Position numbers and translations under genes: made by a program. From positions 26,761,969 to 26,825,968 of the forward strand of contig CM037838.1 in the NCBI GenBank assembly GCA_021234535.1: a DNA stretch of 64,000 nt, given 5' to 3'. The notes under the pieces were generated by a model, which was given only the letters and a program-made list of their open reading frames with translations, ran no database searches and was not told the origin of the DNA. This stretch comes from Stichopus chloronotus (lineage: Eukaryota; Echinodermata; Holothuroidea; Aspidochirotida; Stichopodidae). This document shows positions 12,206 to 24,261 of the stretch, piece by piece; position 1 is the first letter of the stretch, and every line of letters begins with the position of its first letter.

Positions 12206-12823
12206 ACGTCTCCGAGGCTTCTGTTTTTATTGAGACCTTTCCTATCAAATGATGATTACATGAAATATAGAAACGGTTTCATAGTATAATGGGAAACTTT
12301 CCATTTTCAAAACACAACTTGGAGCCATGAAAAAATTCCTTCGTTTGTTTAAGGGGGTGGGGTTTAGTCGTCTTGATCATGTCAACTAAGAAAACGTTTA
12401 AGAAACCGTGTCAAGTTGCGATATTCACGTTGTAAAATATTTTGTGTCAGCACTTGCCTGCAATAACGTCTTTTGCCCTGATTTGGGAATTTATAGATGG
12501 AAATTATTACAAAAACAAATGGTAAATAAAGGAATAAAATATTGACCTTTTGCAACTAAAGTGAAGACTTCATGGTCAGAGTATGGTAACTTGGAAGTGA
12601 CATAAAAGTCACCCTTAAATTCAGCTATATCGTGAGTTCTGGTGATTGCAATTCCTACCAGTGGCCTAATTTGAAATGTGGATTTACAAATCACTTCTTT
12701 TAAGGATAGGTGTGTTTGAATATGTTAAGAATTTTGCAACAGCTAAGGGACTGGGTGGTTGAAGTACGCGACCTGTACAACACACCTTACGTATTGAAAG
12801 CTAACAAGTATAACTCCAATGTC
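12206..12823. repeat. Duplicated 0.62-kb segment, copy 1
   Basis: The segment is almost identical to 13299-13916 at a constant offset of 1093 bases. Only a few single-base differences are visible near the 3' end, for example GATAGGTGTG against GATAGATGTG and GACCTG against GACCCG. A 67-codon minus-strand open frame is identical in both copies but resembles nothing known; its identity reflects the recent duplication, not selection. Confidence 0.9.
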
Positions 12824-13266
12824 TCTCCTGTAATGACTGTGCACGATGGTCGTTGAACTTTTGATCTGGAGGGACTTTTCATGAACCTATTGTAGATGTC
12901 TTTTCTTTTACTTCATTCAACACATAGAATTATTACTCAGATCCATAAAGTTTAGAGAACAGTATTTGTAGATTGCTGTCCTTTGAGTTCATTGTTCACA
13001 GAAAAGGCTACCTTTACTGTGTGCTACTATTGTTCGCCAGCGTCCATTCATCACCCACACTTTAACAATCAGTTCACCATGAAACGAGGACAATAGCCAC
13101 ATATTGTTAGTGCCTTGTAACTCCTCAGCCCCCCCCCCCTTATTTAAAAGGCTTTAATTGTATGGTCAGTTAAAATAATCTTTTAAAGAAAAACAACTGA
13201 TGAATATTCATTACAAACTGCTTCTCCTCTCCAAACAAATGTTTCATTTTAAAGATAGATGAATTT
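12824..13266. other. Spacer between the two copies of the duplicated segment
   Basis: About 440 bases with no match to the copies and no recognised coding potential. A C9 run lies at about 13130. Confidence 0.5.
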
Positions 13267-13330
13267 GGTCTCAATAAAAACAGTAGCCACGGAGACTTAC
13301 GTCTCCGAGGCTTCTGTTTTTATTGAGACC
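13267..13330. repeat. Foldback: 30-bp inverted repeat with a 4-base loop
   Basis: The left arm (13267-13296, starting GGTCTCAATAAAAACAG) and right arm (13301-13330, ending TTTTTATTGAGACC) pair over 30 bases with about two mismatches and a TTAC loop. The right arm is the first part of duplicated copy 2. In copy 1 the matching left arm is missing. Confidence 0.9.
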
Positions 13331-13916
13331 TTTCCTATCAAATGATGATTACATGAAATATAGAAACGGTTTCATAGTATAATGGGAAACTTTCCATTTT
13401 CAAAACACAACTTGGAGCCATGAAAAAATTCCTTCGTTTGTTTAAGGGGGTGGGGTTTAGTCGTCTTGATCATGTCAACTAAGAAAACGTTTAAGAAACC
13501 GTGTCAAGTTGCGATATTCACGTTGTAAAATATTTTGTGTCAGCACTTGCCTGCAATAACGTCTTTTGCCCTGATTTGGGAATTTATAGATGGAAATTAT
13601 TACAAAAACAAATGGTAAATAAAGGAATAAAATATTGACCTTTTGCAACTAAAGTGAAGACTTCATGGTCAGAGTATGGTAACTTGGAAGTGACATAAAA
13701 GTCACCCTTAAATTCAGCTATATCGTGAGTTCTGGTGATTGCAATTCCTACCAGTGGCCTAATTTGAAATGTGGATTTACAAATCACTTCTTTTAAGGAT
13801 AGATGTGTTTGAATATGTTAAGAATTTTGCAACAGCTAAGGGACTGGGTGGTTGAAGTACGCGACCCGTACAACACACCTTACGTATTGAAAGCTAACAA
13901 GTATAACTCTAACGTC
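13299..13916. repeat. Duplicated 0.62-kb segment, copy 2
   Basis: Partner of 12206-12823, 1093 bases downstream and in the same orientation. Its 5' end forms the right arm of the foldback at 13267-13330, which suggests that the segment's terminus takes part in an inverted-repeat structure. Confidence 0.9.
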
Positions 13917-16900
13917 AAAAACCTTAATTTACACGAATTGAAAGAGCTAAAAACTCTTCAAACTTTTTGTTTTGTAAAGTTAGCTACACAGTGACAATTT
14001 TTATTCTAGTCCAGATAGCTAATAGTAGAACTTTGACATCTTATCCGGACCTAATATTCTCCCTTCTTGCATCTACCTATCAAGTTTATTTGACTTACCG
14101 TCTGTAGGAGGAGATGGTATACTTAGATACATACTCACATAAGCACACGCACACACACCTCTGGATACCCCTTCCCGTCACCTCACCACAATCGGTTATC
14201 CTGATCCACGTGACTTTGTTCATCCTAAGGAAACCTACTACCGTCATTTGGTTTTGCTGAATACCGTAGGCCACCGTAGGCCACCGTAGGCCACCGTAAG
14301 GTGGTCAACCACTTGTCTGCCAATTCCCTAAAGCAGTTCAATGGAGTACAGGATCTCCTCGCTATTATACTACGTATAGGGATGAGCTAACCACCTTGAA
14401 AAAAAAAAACAAAAGCTGGAACCCATCGAGTTATCCGCATTCAAAATAATTGCTCATGAACTACTAACGACGAGAAATCTCAAAACATTTTCGAGGAAGT
14501 TGAAAGCCCTCATAAACCCTATCAATAACCGAAACAGTGACAAGTTACAGATAAATCCATCAAAGATGAAACCTTTTGGTTTCCATTTTTGAGGTTTAAA
14601 TGAAAGTATTTTACTATTTTAAAAGAATTGGAAGCTGACATCTTTAAATTTAAGACCTCCTCCTCCCCTTGACGTAATGCTATGTGTCAAATTCCTGGCA
14701 TTTACCCCCTTCCATCGTCTCATATTCTTACTTTTTAATAAACGTTATAGATAGGTTATTTTCAAAACGCTCTTCAGGAATCCTACCAAAATGGTATTAA
14801 TTCAAATGAGTAAGTCAGTAAAGATTGTACTTAACAACACAACTTCCAACAGTCTACCCCACCTCTAGTAAAAATCGCATAACGACCCACTTGGAACAAA
14901 ACATCTACTTCTTTTCGCCAACGTAAATCCAACATAAATCAGACATTTTAGCTCCCCGGAATTCACATCGGGCTTATCAAATATTTTTCTGGTTTGTCCC
15001 CACTGGTTTGTTCCGACATGTCGATAAAAAGCTTTTAATAAAGCGTTGCACACTGGTATCAGATACAAAATGCCCAGATTCAACCCACATGTAACTAGAC
15101 TCTTTTCTTTCTTTCTCCCCACATGGGAAGTCCAAATTCACTGCAAATCTAATCCGAGTGAAACCATTTACGCAGGCATCCCTTTACGTAACCTGAATAT
15201 TCTCCAGGCTACAAACTGCAAATTCAGCCAGTATGCCGATAATAATTGTATACAAAGCACCAAAAAAAAAAAAAAACACTAACCAAAATTTACAATTTCT
15301 TACCTTGAAAGCTGGTGCTTCATGAAACTGACATCTCGAAAAAGATTTTTCTTAATATGCTGTTTTCCTATACAATAAGATACTCTTTTTTATACAGTCT
15401 TTCTCTTCTAAAGGTTGTAAAATAACACCGTGCATTTGTCTTCATAATATCGACTATAATGCTTTTATTAAAGCCTCTCCCAGTGCAGCTTTTCTTGGTG
15501 TCACTTTCGGAAATAAACTTCAACTTTAAACGTCAAAGCAAGAAATCTGCCATTCCGTTGCTGGATTGGCACAACTGCAATATCTCCATTGCCTGTGTCC
15601 AGTCCGATATCCTCGTCAAGATTGCCAAAAAGAAAAATCCGTCCAGTCCTTTGCTCTAGAATTTCTCTTACCACTATAGTTGACGCCAGTGAGTAAGTTC
15701 TAAATAGAATTCGTGGAAGTTGCAACCCATATCTGCTCGCTCGTAAAATCCCTGGTTACAGTGGTAGGTCTAATACCCACAATCCTGACAAACCCAATGT
15801 ACGATTTTTTTTCATTTCTTCAGAGACTTTAAGATTTGAAACTTGACAAGGATAACAACTCGGTTGTTGGTAGTTGATCTGAACGCCAGTTACAAAAAGA
15901 CCAAGCCGCTACAATGCATTTCCCAAAACATCCTAATTATGCAGAAAATCCTCTTGCTTTAATCCGCATTCCTTTCTGGCTCACTTCCATTACCTTGCAA
16001 GTAAATTGTTACAGCTTTTTTAAGAATGCAGTGTGATTGTAGACATCCTCATTGTTGTCAATTGATAGTTTTGCCTTAAAAAGAAAAGAAGGAAAAAAAT
16101 GTCACCGTAGCTCATGCGCACTCCCTTACAGGACCTTTTGTGAGGGTGAACTTTATCATTATACATATGTATCTACCTGTATGTCCCCTGTTTCTAAAGT
16201 TCATCTGATATGCATCTAGAAAAGGGCTCGCTTTATTCAAAATTTGCAGAGTGAAACTCGGAACAAAAATCCTTTGAAATTGTGCTAATATCTGTTACCG
16301 TTTTTGACATAGGCTATCCGTTTTCAAAGTGTGATAAAAAAAAATATGATGATAACGTGGGGTAGTTCTCAGCATCTGTATTTCTATATAGTGAACATTT
16401 TCATATGTTACAAAGGTTTCATATTTTGCAAGTGATATCACTATCATAAAGACGAAAACACATGCTACCATGACAAAACGAAACAAAAGACAAGTAAAGA
16501 ATATCCTTGAAATAAGACATAACATAAGACATGTGATGCGAGTCCCTCTCTTGTCATATATTTGCATACTTAGCGAATGCTCATTTACGAAGCAGTTTAA
16601 GCTCATTTACGAAGACAGGAATTCTGTGTCTGTAAAATCGTCCAATATTCTATAGATTTTACATTTTGACATTTGTGGCTATACAGACAAAACATTGTGT
16701 CCTTTTCTGTAAGGGGAACCGAGCACTTACAGCAACTAGTTCAGTCGGTTCAAATAGATTAACAGCTCAAATTTAACACAAGCTTCATCTCAGGCTGTCC
16801 GATATTGGAATCAATGCCACTGTTACTTTGACCATTCACAGTTAAAAAGGAGACTCAGGAGAAAATTGCACTGGCTGACAAAAATTCTTGCCTTTATTTT

Positions 16901-17406
16901 TTCTTTTTATCAGGCCATGCCGTACATTACTGTAAAGAACAAACAGAAACTCAACGGTCAATGTAGTAAAGCTTTCTGGCTGGTTAAATGTGATTCTAGC
17001 ATAGCGCCACCATACCAATAGACACGTGATAGCTACGGTACGTTGATTACAATGTAAAAATTTCACTGTAGAGCAGTTCCGAGCAAAACAGGACATGACC
17101 CAGAAATTTAAAATTCATCTATTCATTACAAATTTGGTATCAAATTGAAACTAAGGATTCAAATTTTCATAATTGACCGAATTTCTTTTTTCAATACAAT
17201 TCATTCATCAAAATTTGCATATTTAATTAGTAATAACAATGATAATATTATTGTCAGAAAATACTCAGAAATGGTGTGTTATTCACATGGATAATCAACA
17301 AAGATGTTATGAAACTTGGGTACTTATGTGTTTATATGGCTCCAGAGAGTGACAAAATAGCAACATTTTTTGGGTTAAATAATTTGTTCCAGTTCATTCA
17401 CCCCAC
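13917..17406. other. Non-coding stretch
   Basis: No coding exon was recognised in 3.5 kb. It includes a short 11-base tandem repeat at about 14264-14298 and several A-rich runs. Open frames near 15046 and 15459 have no recognisable domain. Confidence 0.5.
14264..14298. repeat. Short tandem repeat of an 11-base unit
   Basis: The unit GTAGGCCACC(G) is repeated about three times without change, then followed by a variant, GTAAGGTGG, that can pair with the unit. Confidence 0.8.
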
Positions 17407-17760
17407 TTAAAGGGAAATAGGGCGTTTAGAATACACCAACATGACATACAAAAGAAAACAGCGGTAATCATTGTTAAGCCATTCAATCTCATCAATAAAC
17501 ATCTACCAAAGCTTCATCTCCTCAAAACATTATGCAGGTGATGAGTAATGCAAGATGCATCAATTGAATTTTGAAAAGTTTGGATGAACAAATTAGTGTT
17601 GAGCAACAAATAACTGAATTTCTAGCTGTAAGGAGCTTATTTCTTGAAGAGAGGGCTACTGTCCTTCCTTATTTTGAATAATCTATCATTCTGCATCCAC
17701 AAAAATTGGTTTCACAAATATGGATGTCTTCTCTAAAACAAACGCCCTATTTCCCTTTAA
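17407..17760. mobile_element. MITE with perfect 21-bp terminal inverted repeats, TTAA ends (copy A)
   Basis: The left end starts TTAAAGGGAAATAGGGCG (17407-17427). The right end is its exact reverse complement over 21 bases (17740-17760, ending CCCTATTTCCCTTTAA). The 354-bp element has no coding capacity. A second copy, inverted and of nearly the same length, lies at 61745-62097. The outermost TTAA at both ends of this copy would fit a piggyBac-type TTAA target duplication, but TTAA is also part of the palindromic ends, so the superfamily is not settled. Confidence 0.85.
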
Positions 17761-17944
17761 ATTTCCTGAAAAATTTGTCACAGTATTACGGTGAATATTG
17801 ATATTTTTCCAATAATTCCTTTAAAAGGCAACAAACTGCAGTGATCTTTTGCTTGCAAATCTGGAACATCAATACCCTTGAAACATATGGAAAGTTGTAC
17901 CTAATCCATTTCCCTTTAATTAATTATCACTAATTAAACGGTTT

Positions 17945-17970
17945 GTCACGGCATAACGTTATGCCGTGAC
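17945..17970. repeat. Perfect 26-bp palindrome
   Basis: GTCACGGCATAAC is followed directly by its reverse complement GTTATGCCGTGAC, with no spacer. Related half-sites occur at about 17776 (GTCACAGTATTACGGTGA) and about 18005 (GTCACGGTATAACCGTGA), the latter itself a palindrome. Confidence 0.95.
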
Positions 17971-17976
17971 ATCCCA

Positions 17977-19150
17977 TTGACTTGCATACAAAATCATGAG
18001 AGTATGTCACGGTATAACCGTGAATATTTAAAGCTGTCACGCCAACCTAACTTTAACGTGGAAGATTCCTCGAAAAGGAAAAAAGAACCAAGGCTGAACC
18101 CCATTTCTAAATTCGCCTATTCCAACCGTCTCCGACAAATGCTCTTAAAAGCATCTGCTGGGAAGGAAGAGAACAGTCTCTCGTGGTCTGAAGGTATTCA
18201 ATTTATCCGTAAGACAAATTGGGTACGTAAGGAGAGTAGAAGTTCGCCATAAGAACCAACAGCTCTTTTTAGGGCCGCCAAATCCTCACGAAAGAGTAGT
18301 TCATTTTCCCATCTTGTGAACATGCATAGTTTTCTCTCTCATTTTCTTCCTCCTCTTTTATCATATATAGATTCGAAAAGAAAGTTCGTCCGTTCTTTTA
18401 AAGCTGAGAAAAGCATAAATAAATGTCGTATCAACTTCAATGGAAATGAGGCTACACGTGACCATTCAAAACTTTTATCACTCTATAGAGAAGTAGAAAC
18501 ATTTTCAAAGATCATTCTCGACATCTCTGACAGAAACATGTCTGATACAAAGAATATTGCACTGGATAAATAGCTGATATTTATTGCTGGGCCGCTAAAA
18601 TCGAAACAAGGTGAAATCCTCACCACCATGGAAGACCTAAAGAGGATGAGAATACGCTTCATCATTGATGATAAAAAGAAAACATGATGCAGTTAATTAC
18701 GGCTTCCATCTACATGGTCAACTCAATTGACCTTCAGCAAAAAATGTTGCGAACTTTCTAAAAACAACACTGGCAAAAAAGCTTGTGTTCCTATCCTTAA
18801 TCTAAAGGCAATATTAAGGGACTTGTTTGGACTAAACACACAAACACCACCTCTTTGTCATTTTTAACAGTTTCATAAAGATAAAGACATTGCAATACTC
18901 AATCACGCACACTATCAAACTGAAGTTGAAAAGCTTATGTCTAGTTACCACTACGAAAAGTTAGATAGCGATATGACATTGGAAACTTAAACGTCAGTCC
19001 AAGATATGCTGCTTTACATGTTCTCTAAAAATGAGATCGATAAAAGCACTTTAAGTTTAAAGGAGGATATTGAGTTGTATAATACATCTTGCAGAAGGTG
19101 TTGCACTTTTCCCCCCAATTCGAGTAGAAGAATACCTTTTTTTGACAGAT
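17977..19150 (+). pseudogene. Decayed, unidentified coding region
   Basis: One frame stays readable from 17977 to 18687, interrupted only by stops at about 18250 and 18571. It yields lysine-rich and serine-rich sequence (for example SSKRKKEPRLNPISKF and SKIILDISDRNMS). A second frame from about 18775 to 19110 is also mostly open, with two stops, and contains HKDKDIAILNHAHYQTEVEK and DMLLYMFSKNEIDKS. This density of long frames with few stops is unusual for the local AT-rich DNA and suggests a degraded protein-coding element about 1.1 kb long. I do not recognise the family. The palindromic GTCACGG motifs lie directly at its 5' side. It could be a transposon remnant or a dead host gene. Confidence 0.35.
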
Positions 19151-20490
19151 TTCTGGTAAAAGTGATCTGCAAATGACAAATTTTGTTAGAGAGTGCCCCA
19201 ATAGAGAAACAAAAAAGTTATTTTTTTTTTAATTTCTATTACGTTGTGGCCCGCAAGATAATATTTATGACTATGTGTTTTACGCCTCTTTCTATCTTTG
19301 CAGCGGGAATGGTTTTGAGTGAAGGCCATCAATGTCCACCTGCAGAAATCAGGTAACATTGGAACTGCGAGAAAGCAACATACCGTCTTTAAACTAGAGG
19401 GAGGCATAAAAGACCTATTCATTAATATCATCGTATATTATCGGAACTTGGATAACAGTGGATGCTCCGATATTAAATTTCAGTGTTTCAGAATGCCCTC
19501 TTAGAAGCTGGGATTTGATATGGTAGGGGGATATCAGTTTGAAGACTAGAGGTGGTTCCCATTATTTGTGTTTGGTGGTGAGATATTGCCTCTGACGGCC
19601 TAACCGATTCTTTATTATCCGAACAGATATAAAAGGGCTCAAAAGTTAAAAGATTTCCTTGTTAAATCAAGGTTCCGAAGGAAGAATCATTTGACAGTCA
19701 GGGCTCGCATGAGGATCTGTTAAATGCACTAGGAACTACACTCTGAGCTCATACTCATTAACGAACACGCATTTCTAAGAAGAAAAATATCACGATATAT
19801 ATGTCAAATACACAAAAATTTAAAATGTTTTACTACTGATGTTTTTGCTCCACAATTGAATATGAGAGCAAAAACTGGTCTAGATGGTCATAAAACCCGA
19901 TACTTTGTCATATTATTATTAAAAAGTACGTTACTTTCATCATTTAAAAGTACGTTTTCATTTATAAAAAGTTTAAGATCTTTCACCACGGTTACAGGCA
20001 GCAAGCTCATGTTTCACCTCGTCGTTTCCGATAAAAAATTCTCAGTCGAATTCTGCCTCGTCTTGTTGCGTTAGAGAGTGTCCAACGGCATACCCCAATT
20101 TTCGTTTTCGAGTTTCATCGATGCACACAATATTTAATTCAGACGTACCACAGAAATGTGAAGCTAAAATTCAAACTCCATGCATAAGTGAGGAACATTG
20201 GTTGTGCTGAAGGCGAGAGTTCAACATGGGTGTTAGGTGACATGCGTTGTATATTCAGACCAGTGGCAACTCCCTGTTCAGACATAAAAGTCGATCGCCC
20301 GGTCGATCTTGCAATGACGTGCGCACACTCGCATCGAAGTGTTTAATTTCAATTTCGGTGGAACGATAGGAAAAGTTAGATTATGTAAATAAATTATGAT
20401 ATGGGTTTTTTGTGACTGCAGAAAAGTTTAGTGTGTGCTTCAGTGGGGATTGCGAAATAGTTTGTAGTCTACATTTAAATATTCCAGTGA
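19151..20490. other. Non-coding or degraded DNA downstream of the decayed reading frame
   Basis: Short open frames at about 19319 and 19856 show no known domain and may belong to the same degraded element. Nothing else was recognised. Confidence 0.4.
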
Positions 20491-21310
20491 AATGTGGAAG
20501 AGAACACCGCCGTGTTTGGGACCACTTAAGTACATTTGCACTAATCTGGACACTTAAGAAATGCTGATCTGTCATTATGGGCACACAAGCAATTTACCTG
20601 TGAAGGTTCATGGATGTTCTCAACAGGCCTACATGCTTTCAATGTGAAAAAAAAAAAAAAAAACAGCACCCTTTATAGGAAAATCTGATGTGCCTTTTGC
20701 ACGAATTTGAACTCTTAAGAATTATTGATCTGTTCTCAGGGGCATGCAAAGAATGTACTTGCAAAGTTTCATCGATTTACGCAATAGGCTATGTGCTTTA
20801 AATGTGCCCAAAACAGCGTCCGCTTTGGATTGTTCTGAAGTGCATTTTGACCAATTTGAGCAAAGGTTCATCCATGTCCGCAATATGTGCTTTGAATGTA
20901 TCCAAAACAGCGCCCTCCTTCGGTTGTTCGTAGGCGTCTTTTCCAGCAATTTGGACACTTAAGAGTTGTTGATCTGTTATCAGGGGCATGCAAAGAAATA
21001 CTTGCCAAGTTTTATCAATGTACTCGATATGTAATTTAAATACGAAAACCACGCCATTGAGGGCGTTGTTAAGTGCCTTTTGCACCCTTTTGTGCCGTTA
21101 AGAACATCAGATTAAATTTGCAATCAGGACCATGAAATTGACCAGACTGCGCTATTTTCGTGAGAGTACTCAAAGATGTAATTTGAACGTATTTTGGGGG
21201 TCATTCAACCCTCTTTCACCCAGACGGACCATTTTCAAAACTGAAGAATGTCCATTCCTATGTTCCCACACCACCTCCTTTCCATTTAAGCAATCACACT
21301 TAGGGGCCAT
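20490..21310 (-). repeat. Dispersed repeat, copy 2, with internal sub-repeats
   Basis: The part 20915-21310 is the reverse complement of copy 1 (11840-12205). Further in, the phrase ACTTAAGA...TTGATCTGT...GGGCATGCAAAG recurs at about 20550, 20714 and 20958, and AAACAGCG(C/T)CC recurs at about 20665, 20812 and 20908, giving about three diverged sub-units. An A-run interrupts the block near 20648. There is no coding frame of note. Confidence 0.7.
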
Positions 21311-24186
21311 CAGTCAGGACCTGTGCGGCAGATAATTTGTCTGACATGGGTATTTCTGAACTATGCAGGATACACTTGATAGTGAAAGTTGGTTCCAAGT
21401 GGTATTTTCAATATTTTAAGTCAAGTCATCTGTGCTGGAATGAGCCTATGGGTTATACTTATATACGCTGTCTGGCAGGCCATTTAATTTGCAGCAGTAA
21501 ATTTGTGGCCATTCTGTACACTGTGAGATGTCAATAATCATTTGCAATTTGTTCCGTGTGGTACCTCCAATATTTGATCAAGTCCTACATTTTGTGGCCT
21601 TTCTAGGATGTCTGATGCAGACAATCTGTCTGGCAGGGGCCATTTTATACTCTGCAAGATGTACCTATTTACGTTAAATTGTCTCCAGTGGTATCGTTTG
21701 ATTGAATGTATTTTTTTTGGCGTCTTTTTCAGGTCCACAGGGCCACATGCAGCAAGGGGACCTACCAGGCTCGGGGTAATTGTAAAAAGTAATCATAATC
21801 AATTAGAATCGATTATATCTTTCAAAGTTATCATAATCGTAATCGATTACTTTTGCAAAAAATGAAAAGTAATTGTTATGGATTACATTGGCAAAGTGAT
21901 CGTAATTATGGTTTACTTAAGATTACATTCAAGTTAAATTTATAAAAGAAGTGCAAAAGAAGTAGAAGCTATCAAACAATATTTTTCAGTGCTTGTTTCT
22001 GCTGGAGTGACTACGGTTTGCTTTCCTCCCTTGTTGGATGCCTCAGGAGGGCAGCCTGAGTATTAACTGCAGTACATTCAAGGTTTCCACTTTGGTAAAC
22101 TTGCTCCTGCATTTGAAGTTACCTGTACAATTTGTTCACTAAGGCACACTACGCAATCGTTTGACTTTATATTAATCACAGGTTTAGTAAAACAACTGTC
22201 AAACTTGATCAAATGCACAGGCGTTCTACCAGCCCTACAATTCCTATATCTCCCTATATTTTTTGTTCCACATGTAAATTCGATAAGGCCCTACTTTTTG
22301 GGGGTTTTTTTTCTTCTCTTTTTTTTTTTCTGGTATTTCCAGAAATGCTGTGATCAATGTTGTTGGCAAGTTATAATGTGCAGTCAATTGATTAGGACAA
22401 GTTTCCACCTATGGTAACTAGTTTAATGTCTAGTAGGCACATGCCATGATGATGATAATGTCACCAAGCCAAGCAGGGGACATGTTGGATGATGTTGTCC
22501 AAAAGTTGACCTCATGGGAATGCCAGTATATCAAAGGTGAAAGTATGGATCCAATAAGAAGAGGGGGGGGGGGGGGGATTTCTAGGCTCAGAACTCCTCA
22601 CCTGTTTCGCAACGTCAACACCATGAATATGCAAAAATTAAGATACTATTTTCTGGAGATGTGCCAACCGATGGTTTCCCACAATTCTCAGCACCCCCAC
22701 CCATCTAGAATCCTGATTGCGCCACTTTAGTAGAGGCATACTGTATTTCCATATCACTTTAAAATTTCGTTTTAAATAATCTGCCATGACTCCTCATTGA
22801 AGAACCTCGTTCTTGTGCCATGTCCCTAGAAACAGAAGGATAGCTATGTCTCTGGGTGCATTTCAAATATCTTATCCCCCACGATGCAAACAAGGCTTGT
22901 AATGCCACTGGTTTTGGGTGTAAACTGCAAAAAGACTTTCAATAATATTAAGAAGACCGTTTTCCATCGAACAAAATACTTCCAGGACCTTACTTGCAGA
23001 GAATGAGAAACTGTAATGCTAGCACTCTAGGGAGTATTTTTATCCAAAATATTTCTCAATTCACCACATGCAACACATCAAGTAAAATAAATTTAATCAA
23101 CAGTAAAACAGATCACTGATCTATATTAAGCTTCCGCGAGTGTTAAGCCTGAAAGATTTTGGACATTTGGTGCTTTATTGATATTTATGCTGTTTTTCAT
23201 TTGTATGTTTGCATGTTATTATATAAGAATGTGTTCAACAGAATTTCAAGAGAGGGATGCAGTCACACATGTACTGCATACGAGATTTCATAGCGATTGC
23301 CAGGAACACCACCTACAGAGATTTCAATAATTGAGATGCAAAGTGGTGTCACAATTAGAGACTGTTTTTGCTCTATTTCAAATGTCAGTAGCTTATTGTC
23401 AACTTTTTTTTTCGGGGGAACGTTTTTCAAGTTTTTCAAGTGGGAGGTCAGTATTTTGTATGGGGGGGGGGGGGTTAGGGAGTACGTCATTTGGTTGACA
23501 AACCCACATTGAAACTGCCCTTGGAAAATAGTGCTGTGACATACATCTGCTGACTCATTACCATGCTGGCTTATTACGAATTAGAAGAAGAGATTACTGT
23601 GCTGTATCCCAGAGTAGTTGTATTGTCGTGTTAGATGGGGGTTTTAGGGGTTTTCACGGTCTTGGTATGACTGCCTCAGCGACGGATGTGTTATGTTGTT
23701 GACAACACAGAGCGAGAGGTGGAGCCAGACGCTCAGCTGAGTAATGGGTTAGTGAGATGCCCCACTTGCATCAAATTGACCAGTCGACCGGTTAGTTTGA
23801 TGCTTTTCGTCTGCGCAATCGGTTAGTTAGGTGGTGTCGGTAAACTAAGTGATTTGGTCAATTAGATGCGTTCCGTATCTTGCCGACGTCAGATCAGGCT
23901 CGTACCCTACTGAAGAAAAAATATTCCAATAAATTAACGACCAACTTACAAAAGTCCTACTTCCGTATGTATGTTAAAAAAGGTACGCCCCCCTCGAATG
24001 TACGTTAAAAAGGGTATGCTACCATATAGTTAAATGTGTAGATGAACTTAGTGATAGTGGGGGCGGCATTCTTGAAATTTAATTTTCAAGAGAGGACTGA
24101 TTGGTAGATTCTTTGGAAACCGAATGTGCATCATGAGTGTCAGCGGTACTCCCTAACTGTCCGCATGAGAAACCAATTTGTTCAGC
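21311..24186. other. Non-coding region upstream of ABHD16A
   Basis: This stretch contains related phrases at about 21375-21500 and 21560-21670 (CTGTCTGGCAGG, then GCCATTT), suggesting a decayed duplication. There is also a repetitive stretch at 21775-21915 built from TAATCGTAATCGATTAC-like words, and long G runs at about 22562-22577 and 23461-23473. The last few hundred bases should contain the ABHD16A promoter and 5' UTR. No TATA box is obvious. Confidence 0.45.
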
Positions 24187-24261
24187 ATGATAAGATTCTT
24201 CAAATTTGTATTTGGCCCGAAGCTTCGGCGTATCCACAGATCCGAGGACAATGCCACCCGG
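24187..24261 (+). CDS. ABHD16A: ABHD16A exon 1 (start codon)
   Basis: ATG opens MIRFFKFVFGPKLRRIHR, matching the conserved N-terminal phrase that reads LGPRLYKIY in vertebrates. The 75 bases end in phase 0 at GTAATA, which fits the phase-0 start of exon 2. The exon is short and 4.4 kb from the next one, so automated prediction could miss it. Confidence 0.8.

Noticed and set aside
12491..12694. Identical 67-codon minus-strand frames in both duplicated copies (also 13584-13787)
   Set aside because: The identity follows from the recent duplication of DNA; no family resemblance and no sign of selection.
20722..21085. Overlapping open frames on the minus strand with repeated peptide phrases
   Set aside because: The peptide repetition mirrors the DNA sub-repeats of the dispersed element; reading frames differ between the sub-units.
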